Source: GCA-2693325 sp964011675 (GTDB lineage Bacteria > Latescibacterota > UBA2968 > UBA8231). From it: a DNA stretch of 64,000 nt. A program made the position numbers and the translations under genes. Shown here one piece after another: positions 1 through 8,258 of this stretch. Below the pieces are notes generated by a model that had not been told where the DNA came from, searched no databases, and worked only from the letters and a program-made list of their open reading frames with translations. Every line of letters begins with the position of its first letter. Within the stretch, counting starts at the first letter, position 1. The stretch covers positions 1 through 64,000 of the forward strand of contig CAXGPR010000007.1 in NCBI GenBank assembly GCA_964011675.1, read 5' to 3'.

Positions 1-60
1 TCGAACCCGTCGAACCCGTCGAACCCGTCGAACCCGTCGAACCCGTCGAACCCGTCGAAC
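1..60 (+). repeat. 9-bp tandem repeat (about 6.7 copies) coding for Glu-Pro-Val
   Basis: The unit TCGAACCCG is repeated perfectly from the first base to position 60 and may continue beyond the window. In the frame of the downstream coding region it reads Glu-Pro-Val over and over. Because the unit is a multiple of three, copy-number change would alter linker length and not the reading frame. Confidence 0.95.
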
Positions 61-554
61 CATCCAACACCCCACCTCTGTTGAACACGTTCCCTGCGGT
101 GGAATTAATGGTAAACGAGCAGATAAACATCGCCTTAGAACCGTACGTAACAGACAACAATCCCGTATCTCAGCTTACTTGGAGCGTCAAAACACCGGAA
201 ACAGACCTGATCACCGTCACCATCGATTCAAGCACGGCGGCAACGATCACAGCACGTAGCGATACGGGACAAGCACAGGTTATAATAACGGTTATCGACC
301 GCGAGGGCCTTCAGGTTAGCGCAGCCATCCAAGTCGTCGTCCAATCTCCACTCAAGCCTCTCCTTCCCGCAGATTTTGACGGCAATGGACGAATCGACCT
401 CGGGGATTTCTTTCTTTTCGTAGAATTCATTGGGTCGACACCATTATACACCAACTGGAATCCTACCTTTGACCTCAACTACGATGGCCAAGTCAGTTTA
501 GAGGATTTTTTCATTTTTTCAGACGCATTCAACTCCTTTAATCGCTTGGATTAA
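1..554 (+). CDS. C-terminal part of a secreted surface protein: EPV linker, Ig/cadherin-like domain, dockerin-like EF-hand pair (5' partial)
   Basis: The frame is open from position 3 through the EPV repeat to the stop at 554, so the gene starts outside the window; the TTG at 81 is probably not the real start. After the proline-rich linker comes a beta-rich segment of about 90 residues that resembles cadherin/Ig-like domains (core motif LTWSV, then an ITVTIDS-type strand pattern). The last 55 residues contain two EF-hand-type calcium loops, DFDGNGRIDLGD and DLNYDGQVSLED, arranged as in dockerin-like C-terminal modules. Such tails are common in secreted or cell-surface proteins of FCB-group and related bacteria, where they probably serve anchoring or calcium-stabilised assembly. 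The catalytic or binding part, if any, lies upstream and is unseen. Confidence 0.8.
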   Translation, partial: EPVEPVEPVEPVEPVEPVEPSNTPPLLNTFPAVELMVNEQINIALEPYVTDNNPVSQLTWSVKTPETDLITVTIDSSTAATITARSDTGQAQVIITVIDREGLQVSAAIQVVVQSPLKPLLPADFDGNGRIDLGDFFLFVEFIGSTPLYTNWNPTFDLNYDGQVSLEDFFIFSDAFNSFNRLD

Positions 555-555
555 T

Positions 556-580
556 CTCCGCGATAAACGGAGCGTTTTTT
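556..580 (+). terminator. Intrinsic terminator after the dockerin-like gene
   Basis: A short hairpin (CTCCG, 7-nt loop, CGGAG) directly follows the stop codon and is followed by CG and six T residues. The stem has only five pairs, so strength is uncertain. Confidence 0.6.
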
Positions 581-761
581 GGATAAAACAATTCTTTTGC
601 TAATAGCCTCTATTGCTTAGGAACAGTGCACTGAATTTTTGATTTACTCAGTTGAAGATTACCCTTATTATGGCTTTAAACGCCCCCTGCTCAGGAACCA
701 TAAACGAGATGAGACACAGAGCGCGCGGTCCAATAAAAAACTCAATAATAACTAAGTTATC

Positions 762-1532
762 ATGATAAGATCTTTCAAAATGCGCATAAAGCACATCGCA
801 TTAACTCTCTTAGGCATCCTATCGACGCTAGAAGCTCAGCAAGATCGAGAAATAGCCCTCATCTCCACAAAAATTAAATTTGACCCGCCTCGTATTTTGG
901 CAATTCTCCGCCCAAATGATGTGCCTTCAACAGGCGGAATTGACGTCAACGATTACTTTATCAACCGCGGCCAAGAGCTTAATATCAAACGGGGCGATAA
1001 ACTCAACGTATATCGCGAACGGAGAGTGCATCCCTCCTTGCCCCGCAGTATGCGCATCTTCATAGGCACAATGAAAATCCACGAATCACAAAACGGATCT
1101 TCTATGGGTCGCTTTGAAGCCAGTGAAAAAATCAACTTACCCATCATCAAATACAAAGTACCGATGAAAGGTGATATTGTCGTTCCGCGCCTTATTCTCG
1201 ACACGAGCGTACTTTTTAGTACGGGCGATGCCTCACTCAACCCAGGTGCAGTAGGTGAGTTCGAAAGGGTAGCCGAATTTGTTAATAACTTTTCTCCTAA
1301 CAAATTGATTATTGAAGGACACACCGACAGCGACGGGGATGCGGATGCCAACATGACTTTGTCCGTCAACCGCGCCAATGCTGTCGTACAATATCTCGTC
1401 GAGACCTACACCTTCATCAACGCAAGCATGATAGAATCGCGCGGCTACGGTGAAACCCAACCCATAACACCCAACGACACGCCAGAAAATAAAACACTCA
1501 ACCGAAGGATTGAAGTAGTCATATGGGAATGA
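762..1532 (+). CDS. OmpA-family protein with C-terminal peptidoglycan-binding domain
   Basis: A 256-aa protein with a hydrophobic signal sequence in the first 25 residues (cleavage plausible after LEA). The middle, about residues 30-140, is not recognised. The C-terminal 110 residues form an OmpA-like domain: a strand ending VLFSTGDASL, then IIEGHTDSDG, then NMTLSVNRANAVVQYL, and a closing RRIEVVIWE. The Asp and Arg of these motifs bind diaminopimelate peptidoglycan in the known family. It probably links the outer membrane or periplasm to the wall. The start may be ATG 762 or ATG 780; neither has a strong ribosome binding site, and the signal peptide works from either. It stands alone, about 200 bp after a terminator. 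Confidence 0.85.
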   Translation: MIRSFKMRIKHIALTLLGILSTLEAQQDREIALISTKIKFDPPRILAILRPNDVPSTGGIDVNDYFINRGQELNIKRGDKLNVYRERRVHPSLPRSMRIFIGTMKIHESQNGSSMGRFEASEKINLPIIKYKVPMKGDIVVPRLILDTSVLFSTGDASLNPGAVGEFERVAEFVNNFSPNKLIIEGHTDSDGDADANMTLSVNRANAVVQYLVETYTFINASMIESRGYGETQPITPNDTPENKTLNRRIEVVIWE

Positions 1533-2057
1533 GTTCCCTTTGGGTATCTCTTGAACCATCGCCGCGCTTCGCCCTGTTTTTATTGTCAACATACCTGTTC
1601 TCTAAATGTTCGAGCATTTTCGCCCTACTCGTACTGGTTACCCTCATGCTAGCCTATCCGACCTCCCCCAGACCAAAGTGCAGTATATCTCACTCGGTCT
1701 GCCGACCTTCTAAGTTACGCTGTTCCCTGTCGTTAATCGGCCTTGTAGGCGTTACGATTCCTTAGTGGATCTTTGAACCGTTTCTATCTTATGTCTCTAG
1801 TCAGTCTTTAGCTTTTCGCCGTTTTATATCAACCTACTGGCTCGAAGAGGGTACAGACCGAGCCTAATAAGAGCGTCGCTCAACCAGCACTTGTCTTTTC
1901 ATTAGCTTTCTGGCCATCCCTGTGTCAATTACCCAATGCATCAAATCAATAGTTATCTTGGGGCAAGGTTCGCGTCACCGTCCAGATGCGCTTTGTGAGT
2001 AAACGGGTAATCACATACATTTTCCGGCTACGAAACTGCCCCCATAGGAGTCCATTC
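1533..2057. other. Non-coding stretch, no gene recognised
   Basis: About 520 bp between the OmpA-family gene and the efflux adaptor. Short open frames exist on both strands, but none has a ribosome binding site or a recognisable product, and stops are frequent in the remaining frames. The last 15 bases hold the ribosome binding site of the adaptor gene. It could hold a promoter for the efflux operon; I see no clear consensus boxes. Confidence 0.5.
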
Positions 2058-3056
2058 ATGCACCCATTCTTCTGGCTTATCATACTTACTTCGACAACTT
2101 TTGCTGAACAGGCGACTCCCATCATAGTTGCGGAAGTCCGCAGTCAACCGTTCAGCAATGATCTCATTCTCGTTGGCAATACTCAACCCCGACGCTCTAC
2201 GCTCGTTGCTAGTGAAAGCGAAGGTATTGTGTATCACCGCCCCATAGAAAGCGGACAGTCGGTAGAAAAAGAAGCTATTCTCTATCAGCTTTCAAACGAG
2301 TATCTCAGCGCCTCTCTAGCTGAAGCCCAGGCCGACTTCTCTCTGCAAAAAGAAACCTATGCACGCAGTGCCCAGTTGTTTAACACCCAAGCCATTTCGG
2401 AACAGGTGTTACTCAAAGACGAATACGAACTAGACCGAGCACGCGCTAAGCTTAAAGGCGTCGAAACTCAGGTTTCAAATCTTCGCATTCGCGCGCCCTT
2501 TAGCGGCCACATCGTCCAAATGCATACGGAAATTGGAGCCTGGGTTGGACGAGGCCAATCTGTCGCCCATCTAGTTTCGACTGACACCATGCGTGTCATC
2601 GTCAACGTGCCAGAGGAACACGTGCCGCTTCTTTCGCTGGGCACAGTTGCCTCGGTCGAAATTACCGCGCTGGGCGGCCCACCCCACGCAGGCCGCGTCG
2701 TAGCAATACTGGCCGAGGGCTATGCCGAATCACACACCTTCCCAGTCGCCGTAGAAATAGACAATCAAAAAGGCCTAATTCGCAGCAATATGTCAGCAGA
2801 AGTGCACTTTACAGTGCAGCGACCCGTAGCGGCAGTCCTCGTTCATAAAGACGCACTTGTACGCAGCGCTGATGGAGAGATGGTCTTCTTAGCCGTTGAG
2901 GGAAAAGCCGTCAGCACGCCTGTTCGGAGCGGTCTCGCTTACAGCGGATTCGTCGCAGTAGAGGGCAACCTGAAAGCGGGTGACTTAGCCGTAGTGCGAG
3001 GCAATGAGCGGCTCAGGAATGGACAAAACGTGCGTATTTTGCGCAAGCACCAATAG
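2058..3056 (+). CDS. RND efflux periplasmic adaptor subunit (HlyD/MFP family)
   Basis: A 332-aa membrane fusion protein. I chose ATG 2058 because TAGGAG sits 7 bases upstream and the product then begins with a clean signal peptide (MHPFFWLIILTSTTFA, cut before EQATP); an in-frame ATG at 1986 would put 24 non-hydrophobic residues in front of it. The order is lipoyl half-motif, an alpha-hairpin (ASLAEAQADFSLQK to RAKLKGVETQVSNL), second lipoyl half (LRIRAPFSGHI), then beta-barrel and membrane-proximal domains. It is shorter than AcrA, as in many AcrA-like adaptors outside Proteobacteria. It would bridge the pump at 3071 to an outer-membrane channel; no TolC-like gene is seen next to it. The stop is 14 bp before the pump start, so the two are an operon. 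Confidence 0.93.
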   Translation: MHPFFWLIILTSTTFAEQATPIIVAEVRSQPFSNDLILVGNTQPRRSTLVASESEGIVYHRPIESGQSVEKEAILYQLSNEYLSASLAEAQADFSLQKETYARSAQLFNTQAISEQVLLKDEYELDRARAKLKGVETQVSNLRIRAPFSGHIVQMHTEIGAWVGRGQSVAHLVSTDTMRVIVNVPEEHVPLLSLGTVASVEITALGGPPHAGRVVAILAEGYAESHTFPVAVEIDNQKGLIRSNMSAEVHFTVQRPVAAVLVHKDALVRSADGEMVFLAVEGKAVSTPVRSGLAYSGFVAVEGNLKAGDLAVVRGNERLRNGQNVRILRKHQ

Positions 3057-3070
3057 AATCGGAGTGCTCT

Positions 3071-6000
3071 ATGAAACTTGTCGATGCATCTATTAAACGG
3101 CCCGTCAGCGTCGTCGTAGGCGTTTTATTTGTCGCACTCTTTGGCCTGATCTCTTTTTATCGCATCCCGGTGCAACTCACCCCCGACGTAGATCGCCCCG
3201 TCGTCAACGTGTCGACCTTCTGGCCGGGAGCCAGCCCAGAAGAGGTTGAGCAGGAGATCGTGCAGCGCCAAGAAGAGCAGCTAAAAAGCCTCGAAGGGCT
3301 TGTTAAAATGACCAGCGAAAGTCAGGACAGCCGCGGCAACGTTGCGCTTGAATTTAGCGTAGGAGTCGACACGGATGCCGTCCTGCTCAAAGTATCCAAC
3401 AAGCTCAATCAGGTTACGGGCTATCCTCTCGACGCCGACCGCCCAGTGCTTTCTGCAGGGGGGAATGCCAATACGCGCGCTATAACATGGCTGATTCTAG
3501 ATGCCTTACCGGGAACAGAGGACAGAGACGTCGAACTTTACAGAGACGTGGCGAAAGAGTTGATCGAAACAGCCATAGAGCGCGTACCCGGAGTCTCACA
3601 GAGCAACATTTTTGGCGGCTATGAGCGCGAACTCCAGGTAATTATCGACCCGCAGGCTATGGCCACGCGTCAGTTGACTGTCTCACAAATTGTCACAGCG
3701 ATAACTCGCGAAAATGCCAACATAAGCGCGGGGTCGTTTGACGAAGGCAAGCGACGTTATATCGTGCGCACAGTGGGACAGTATAAAACACCATCTGACT
3801 TGGAACACGTGGTAATTCGGGGGGGCGATAGTTCGCGCGTCCTCGTTGGAGACATCGCTCGGATCGAATTGGGCTATGCGCGCGCAAATGCCGCCGTCCG
3901 CCAAAAAGGCAAGCCAGCCATTGCCATCAATGCCACTCGAGAGACCGGTGCCAACGTACTCAAAGTGATGCAGGGCATTCGTCAGACAGTAAACGAACTC
4001 AACGAGGGTTCACTAAAGCGCGAGGGCCTTTATCTGCGCCAAGTATATGACGAAACAGACTACATAGAGAGTGCCATCGACCTTGTCCGTTCCAACATTA
4101 TAGTTGGCGGCTTGCTTGCTACGACCGTGCTACTCCTTTTTCTACGCAGTGCTAGTAGCGTAACCATTATCGTGACAGCTATCCCTATCTCAATTGTCGG
4201 CACATTTTTAGCCATGGCCTTACTGGGTCGCAATATCAACGTTATCAGCCTAGCCGGGATGAGCTTTGCCATAGGCATGGTCGTCGATAATGCTATCGTT
4301 GCACTCGAAAATATTTTTCGCCATAGACAGATGGGGAAATCGCGGTCCCAAGCAGCGTATGACGGCGCCCGCGAAGTTTGGGGCGCCATGCTAGCCAGTA
4401 CGCTCACAACAGTAGCGATTTTTCTACCCATCGTCTTTGTGGAAGACGAGGCCGGCCAGCTCTTTCGCGACATTGCGATCGCTGTTTCCTGCTCCGTAGT
4501 CCTCAGCCTCGTCGTAGCCATAAGCGTCATACCCAGCCTAGCGAAACAAATACTCAGCCGTAAAAAAGAAACAAAGGCGGGGTGGTTGGAACAACTCGGC
4601 GGACGCGTGCGCGATTCGATAGCAAACAGCGTGTATAAGATCAGCGGTAACACAGCATTGCGCCTAAGCGTCGTAATACTGCTCGTGGGTATTTCGCTGG
4701 GAATCGCTTGGAATTTGCTGCCCAAATCCGAATATTTGCCCACGGGCAATCGCAACCTAGTATTTGGTATCGTACTTCCTCCACCAGGATATAATCTCGA
4801 TGAGTTAGTCGCAGTAGGACAAGTGATTGAAGACGTTCTACGTCCGCGCTGGGAAGCCTCACCTGACAGCCCAGAAGCAGAGGCGCTTGGTGATGCACTA
4901 GTCGAAAATATGTTTTTTGTCGCTTTCGGCCGCAGCGCCTTCATGGGAGCAAGCGCCACGGATCCCACTAAGGTCAAGGATTTGATACCGATTATTCAGG
5001 GACCCGTATTTGGCGGCGTGCCGGGTACGTTAGCCATAGTGCAGCAATCGAGTCTCTTTCAGGGAGGCGGCAGTCGCGCAATAGACATCGAGATAACGGG
5101 TCCCGATTTGGTCCAGTTGATCCAGCTTGGGGGACGAATATTTGGTCAAGTCAGACAGGTCTTACCCGATGCGCAAGCGCGTCCCATTCCGGGGTTAGAC
5201 TTGGGTAATCCTGAGGTGCGGATTATACCCGACCGTATTAAGGCTGCAGATTTAGGCCTCTCAGCACGCGACATAGGGACGGCAGTCAACGCACTCATGG
5301 ATGGTGCAACCATCGACGGATATCAGTATTTGGGCGAGGAAATCGACCTCGTGCTACGAGGCGATAGAGACTGGTTCCGCACGCAGGACATCGGAACGCT
5401 GCCCATTTATACCCCGAGCGGCCAGCTCGTACCTCTTTCAACGGTGGCACGAGTAGAGGTAACCACGGGCCCCGAACAAATTAACCACAGCGAGAGAAGT
5501 CGCACCATCAGCATCCAAGTTATTCCCCCTGAGACCTTGCCATTAGAAACTGCTTTGGACAATATCCGGCGGGAGATTGTGGACCCGCTGCTCGAATCGG
5601 GCGAGTTACAACCTCCCTATGCAATCCGCTTGTCGGGTTCCGCAGACGATCTCAAGCGAACGCGCGAAGCGCTGCAGTGGAACTTCTTACTCGCTATCAT
5701 CATAACCTACTTACTCATGGCATCGCTTTTTGAGAGCTTTCTCTACCCCTTAGTTATCATGCTAAGCGTGCCTCCTGCACTGGCAGGTGGTATTCTAGGG
5801 CTTGAAATAGTCAATATCACGTTGACCTACCAGCCACTCGATATCCTAACGATGCTCGGCTTTGTCATTCTGATTGGGGTCGTGGTTAACAACGCTATTT
5901 TGATTATCCACCAAACCCTTAACATCCTTTATCAAAATGAAAAAATTCCAATAAAAGATGCCATACGCGACTCAGTAGCAAGTCGTGTGCGCCCCATTTT

Positions 6001-6205
6001 TATGTCGGTTATCACCAGCGCACTTGGGATGCTACCTTTAGTCATATTTCCCGGTGCCGGTTCAGAGCTTTATAGGGGCTTGGGCAGTGTCGTCATAGGC
6101 GGCTTGCTTATGTCAACGCTCTTCACTCTCTTTTTAGTGCCGACTTTTCTCAGCCTGGCGATGGACATAGGCGCTTGGTTTCACACGCGCACACAACGCT
6201 CCTAA
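3071..6205 (+). CDS. RND efflux pump, inner-membrane permease (AcrB/HAE1 family)
   Basis: A 1044-aa protein of normal family length, starting after GGAG at about 3060. The N-terminus (MKLVDASIKRPVSVVVGVLF) is the typical first transmembrane helix, followed by a long periplasmic loop with the WPGASPEEVE motif, transmembrane block 2-6 (about residues 335-490), a second helix-loop half starting near residue 530, and the final block near residues 865-1035. In TM4 the proton-relay region reads VVDNAIVALENI, keeping Asp406 while the second Asp of AcrB is Asn, a common variant in this family. It uses proton motive force to export drugs, lipids or other amphiphiles; the substrate cannot be told from sequence. 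It is co-transcribed with the adaptor and followed by a strong hairpin. Confidence 0.95.
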   Translation: MKLVDASIKRPVSVVVGVLFVALFGLISFYRIPVQLTPDVDRPVVNVSTFWPGASPEEVEQEIVQRQEEQLKSLEGLVKMTSESQDSRGNVALEFSVGVDTDAVLLKVSNKLNQVTGYPLDADRPVLSAGGNANTRAITWLILDALPGTEDRDVELYRDVAKELIETAIERVPGVSQSNIFGGYERELQVIIDPQAMATRQLTVSQIVTAITRENANISAGSFDEGKRRYIVRTVGQYKTPSDLEHVVIRGGDSSRVLVGDIARIELGYARANAAVRQKGKPAIAINATRETGANVLKVMQGIRQTVNELNEGSLKREGLYLRQVYDETDYIESAIDLVRSNIIVGGLLATTVLLLFLRSASSVTIIVTAIPISIVGTFLAMALLGRNINVISLAGMSFAIGMVVDNAIVALENIFRHRQMGKSRSQAAYDGAREVWGAMLASTLTTVAIFLPIVFVEDEAGQLFRDIAIAVSCSVVLSLVVAISVIPSLAKQILSRKKETKAGWLEQLGGRVRDSIANSVYKISGNTALRLSVVILLVGISLGIAWNLLPKSEYLPTGNRNLVFGIVLPPPGYNLDELVAVGQVIEDVLRPRWEASPDSPEAEALGDALVENMFFVAFGRSAFMGASATDPTKVKDLIPIIQGPVFGGVPGTLAIVQQSSLFQGGGSRAIDIEITGPDLVQLIQLGGRIFGQVRQVLPDAQARPIPGLDLGNPEVRIIPDRIKAADLGLSARDIGTAVNALMDGATIDGYQYLGEEIDLVLRGDRDWFRTQDIGTLPIYTPSGQLVPLSTVARVEVTTGPEQINHSERSRTISIQVIPPETLPLETALDNIRREIVDPLLESGELQPPYAIRLSGSADDLKRTREALQWNFLLAIIITYLLMASLFESFLYPLVIMLSVPPALAGGILGLEIVNITLTYQPLDILTMLGFVILIGVVVNNAILIIHQTLNILYQNEKIPIKDAIRDSVASRVRPIFMSVITSALGMLPLVIFPGAGSELYRGLGSVVIGGLLMSTLFTLFLVPTFLSLAMDIGAWFHTRTQRS

Positions 6206-6209
6206 AACA

Positions 6210-6255
6210 CACAGAGAGGGCCGGTCACCGAATGTTGTGACCAGCCCTCTCTGTG
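6210..6255 (+). terminator. Long hairpin terminator after the RND efflux operon
   Basis: Two 19-nt arms (6210-6228 and 6237-6255) pair with one mismatch around an 8-nt loop. The run after it is T-rich only some bases later (CTTCTTTT), so it may also act as an mRNA 3'-end stabiliser. It lies 5 bp after the pump stop codon. Confidence 0.75.
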
Positions 6256-6532
6256 CTTACGTTAGCCTTCTTTTCACGACGGTCAGTTCAGAATCTTTTC
6301 TTCGTCCTCTTCTAGTAAGTGTTCTGCGATTAGTAGACCGTCTCCCGTCTCAAAAAGTAGATTATGAGAGTACTCATAAACCTGCGTATCCTTACAAAAA
6401 CATAGCGAGCGACCCATTGTTTCATTTTTCGCTAGAACCGTGCAAGCCCCATATCCGCTGCGTAAATTACGGCGGGACTAAGAAGTGCGTTGTCCCACAA
6501 TCATTTAGGACCACAGCCTAGCGAAATTAAGC

Positions 6533-7165
6533 TCAGAAAGTGACCCGAACGCCCAAAGACGGTACAGGACTAAGCCCTCCTGCCACTGTACTTACCTCGA
6601 TATCCCATACCATTGACCGATCATTCATCGCCCGCACCTTGTCTCTCAGCTGGTAGAGCGAAGCAATCTTTATCCAAGCTGACAGCGGAGCCCATCCAGC
6701 TGCGCCGTCTTCCCCCGTGGCAATTGCGGTGCCCACTGCGATTCCTGTAAGTCCCCACAAAGCCAATGCCTGACGCATCTCACCTATGTACATGTAGCCA
6801 GATCCTGGCACCACGGCTTCGAGAACCAGCGCCCTCAGCATAGACTTATCAACGGAGACGAAGGCGCTTCGCGTTTGTATCCGATAATCTCCCAAGGTTC
6901 GTACGGAGCGCATATCGGCAAGCGCGTAAACAGCACTCCGACGCTGTAATGCACCATAAATCTCCATCACGTCGGCACTGTCCGAACCGACCGATTCGAC
7001 CCGAATAGAACGCAGGCGTCCGTCTGCGAGAATGACTTCTGCCCACAGGTTATCCACCTGTAACAGTTCAAGTTTGTTCCTAATGCCATCCGATGCCTCC
7101 TGCGCCCCTACCCCCACCAGAGTGAAGAGAAGAAACCCTGTAAGGCCCCATGCGAAACGGCTCAT
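6533..7165 (-). CDS. Hypothetical exported protein with C-terminal membrane segments
   Basis: A 210-aa protein from ATG 7165 (a TTG five codons earlier is the alternative). It has a signal peptide (about MSRFAWGLTGFLLFTLVGVGAQ). Residues 25-95 look like a small beta domain. A segment with VVPGSGYMYIGEMRQALALWG resembles the short membrane hairpin in DUF5683-type proteins, where an SxxxPGxGxxYxG pattern precedes two hydrophobic helices. The C-terminus ends in Phe like many envelope proteins, which alone is weak evidence. I do not recognise a specific family. It stands alone on the minus strand between two plus-strand operons. Confidence 0.7.
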   Translation of the reverse strand: MSRFAWGLTGFLLFTLVGVGAQEASDGIRNKLELLQVDNLWAEVILADGRLRSIRVESVGSDSADVMEIYGALQRRSAVYALADMRSVRTLGDYRIQTRSAFVSVDKSMLRALVLEAVVPGSGYMYIGEMRQALALWGLTGIAVGTAIATGEDGAAGWAPLSAWIKIASLYQLRDKVRAMNDRSMVWDIEVSTVAGGLSPVPSLGVRVTF

Positions 7166-7290
7166 ATTTTTTACAATCAAAATTTCAGCTCACTGGATAA
7201 GTTTTGCGGTTGTCAATCTACTTTTACCCTCGGCAAGTGTCAAGCACGTTGCATTTGTAAAAGAGCGGTGAAGACAACTTAGTAACTGCC

Positions 7291-7392
7291 GATAATATTA
7301 AAAAAAGGGGCTGTATGCGGCTCAAGCCTGAACAGATCCAGCTGACAGGGACGTTGACTCAAACCCCACAGGGATGTGGGGACTTTTTTTAT
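7291..7392 (+). ncRNA. Candidate small RNA or 5' leader with its own promoter-like box and terminator
   Basis: A -10-like GATAAT (7291-7296) is followed, 60-80 bases later, by a perfect terminator hairpin (7364-7381) and a T run, with no coding frame in between. A transcript starting near 7303 would be about 85 nt. The GGGG at 7307-7310 could also pair with the CCCC at 7364-7367, competing with the terminator stem, which would fit an attenuator for the phosphatase gene at 7470. I find no match by eye to SRP RNA, 6S RNA, TPP, c-di-GMP or other riboswitch cores. No good -35 box is seen. Confidence 0.35.
7364..7390 (+). terminator. Intrinsic terminator in the non-coding region before the phosphatase gene
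   Basis: CCCCACA, GGGA loop, TGTGGGG, then AC and a run of seven T. All seven stem pairs are perfect. It lies about 80 bp upstream of the 7470 gene with no gene ending just before it, so it ends either a small RNA or a leader. Confidence 0.75.
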
Positions 7393-7469
7393 AGGCTTCT
7401 CTCATTGCCCGGTTTTAAAACAACCTGTATCTTCAGCGCACCTGAAGAATATAACCGGGAACATACATT

Positions 7470-8258
7470 TTGCTACAACCAGATTTAGAGCTTGCTATTC
7501 ATGTCGCACGAGAAGCGGGTGCCCTGACGCTAAAATACTTCGGTGGACAGTACGAAATCGAGGATAAAGGAGGCGGCGATCCGCTGACAACAGCCGACCT
7601 TGCTGCCAACGCCGTAATCTCAGAACGGCTCCGGTCTGCCCGCCCAGACTACGGCTGGCTTTCAGAAGAAACTGTTGACGATAAGACACGCATGTTGTGC
7701 CAGAAAACTTGGATCGTCGACCCAATTGATGGAACACGCGAATTTGTCGAAGGTCTTCCAGAGTATGTGGTCTGCATAGCTCTGTGTGATAATGGAATGC
7801 CGACCATAGGAGTGATTTATAACCCCGCTCGCGACGCGCTCTATGCCGCCGTGCATCAGGGTGGTGCCTTCCTCAACGGCAAACGAATTTTCTGCTCTGA
7901 AACAAGCTGCCTCAACGTTGCAACTTCCATAGTCAGCCGCAGCGAAGACAAACGGGGAGAAATCAACCCTTTTCGCCCCCATCTGCGTATGGTGACTCCC
8001 GTTGGAAGCGTCGCCTATAAGCTAGCGCTAGTCGCCGCTGGCGAAACCGATATGAACTTCAGCATACAGCCTAAGAACGAATGGGACGTTTGCGCAGGCG
8101 ACCTACTAATTCGCGAAGCGGGAGGACACATGCTAGACCTACAAGGCAACGTGCGCCTATATAATCAGATCGACCCCCTGATACGAGGCGGTCTCGTTGC
8201 CGGCAATTCCGAATTAACACGCCAATTTCTGCACCTTATAGGTGAGGTCAGAAAATGA
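7470..8258 (+). CDS. Inositol monophosphatase / 3'(2'),5'-bisphosphate nucleotidase family protein (CysQ-like)
   Basis: A 262-aa protein starting with TTG. All metal-binding motifs of the lithium-sensitive phosphatase superfamily are present: Glu66/67 in LSEET, WIVDPIDGT at residues 81-89, and WDVCAG at 205-210. The sequence VDPIDGTREFVEGLPEY is typical of the CysQ branch, which removes the 3' phosphate from PAP formed in sulfate assimilation, but the SuhB/histidinol-phosphatase branch cannot be excluded. The stop codon overlaps the polX start (ATGA), so the two are translationally coupled. A terminator-like hairpin upstream may attenuate the operon. Confidence 0.88.
   Translation: MLQPDLELAIHVAREAGALTLKYFGGQYEIEDKGGGDPLTTADLAANAVISERLRSARPDYGWLSEETVDDKTRMLCQKTWIVDPIDGTREFVEGLPEYVVCIALCDNGMPTIGVIYNPARDALYAAVHQGGAFLNGKRIFCSETSCLNVATSIVSRSEDKRGEINPFRPHLRMVTPVGSVAYKLALVAAGETDMNFSIQPKNEWDVCAGDLLIREAGGHMLDLQGNVRLYNQIDPLIRGGLVAGNSELTRQFLHLIGEVRK

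Noticed and set aside
1523..1765. 80-aa open frame overlapping the end of the OmpA-family gene
   Set aside because: Its ATG is in the last codons of the real gene, and the product is a short hydrophobic sequence with no family resemblance. Could be a small membrane peptide but nothing supports it.
4060..4977. 305-aa open frame on the minus strand inside the RND pump gene
   Set aside because: It lies fully within a strongly conserved coding frame on the other strand, has no similarity I recognise and a composition typical of an antisense shadow.
6237..6521. 94-aa open frame after the RND terminator
   Set aside because: It starts inside the terminator hairpin and has no recognisable domain.
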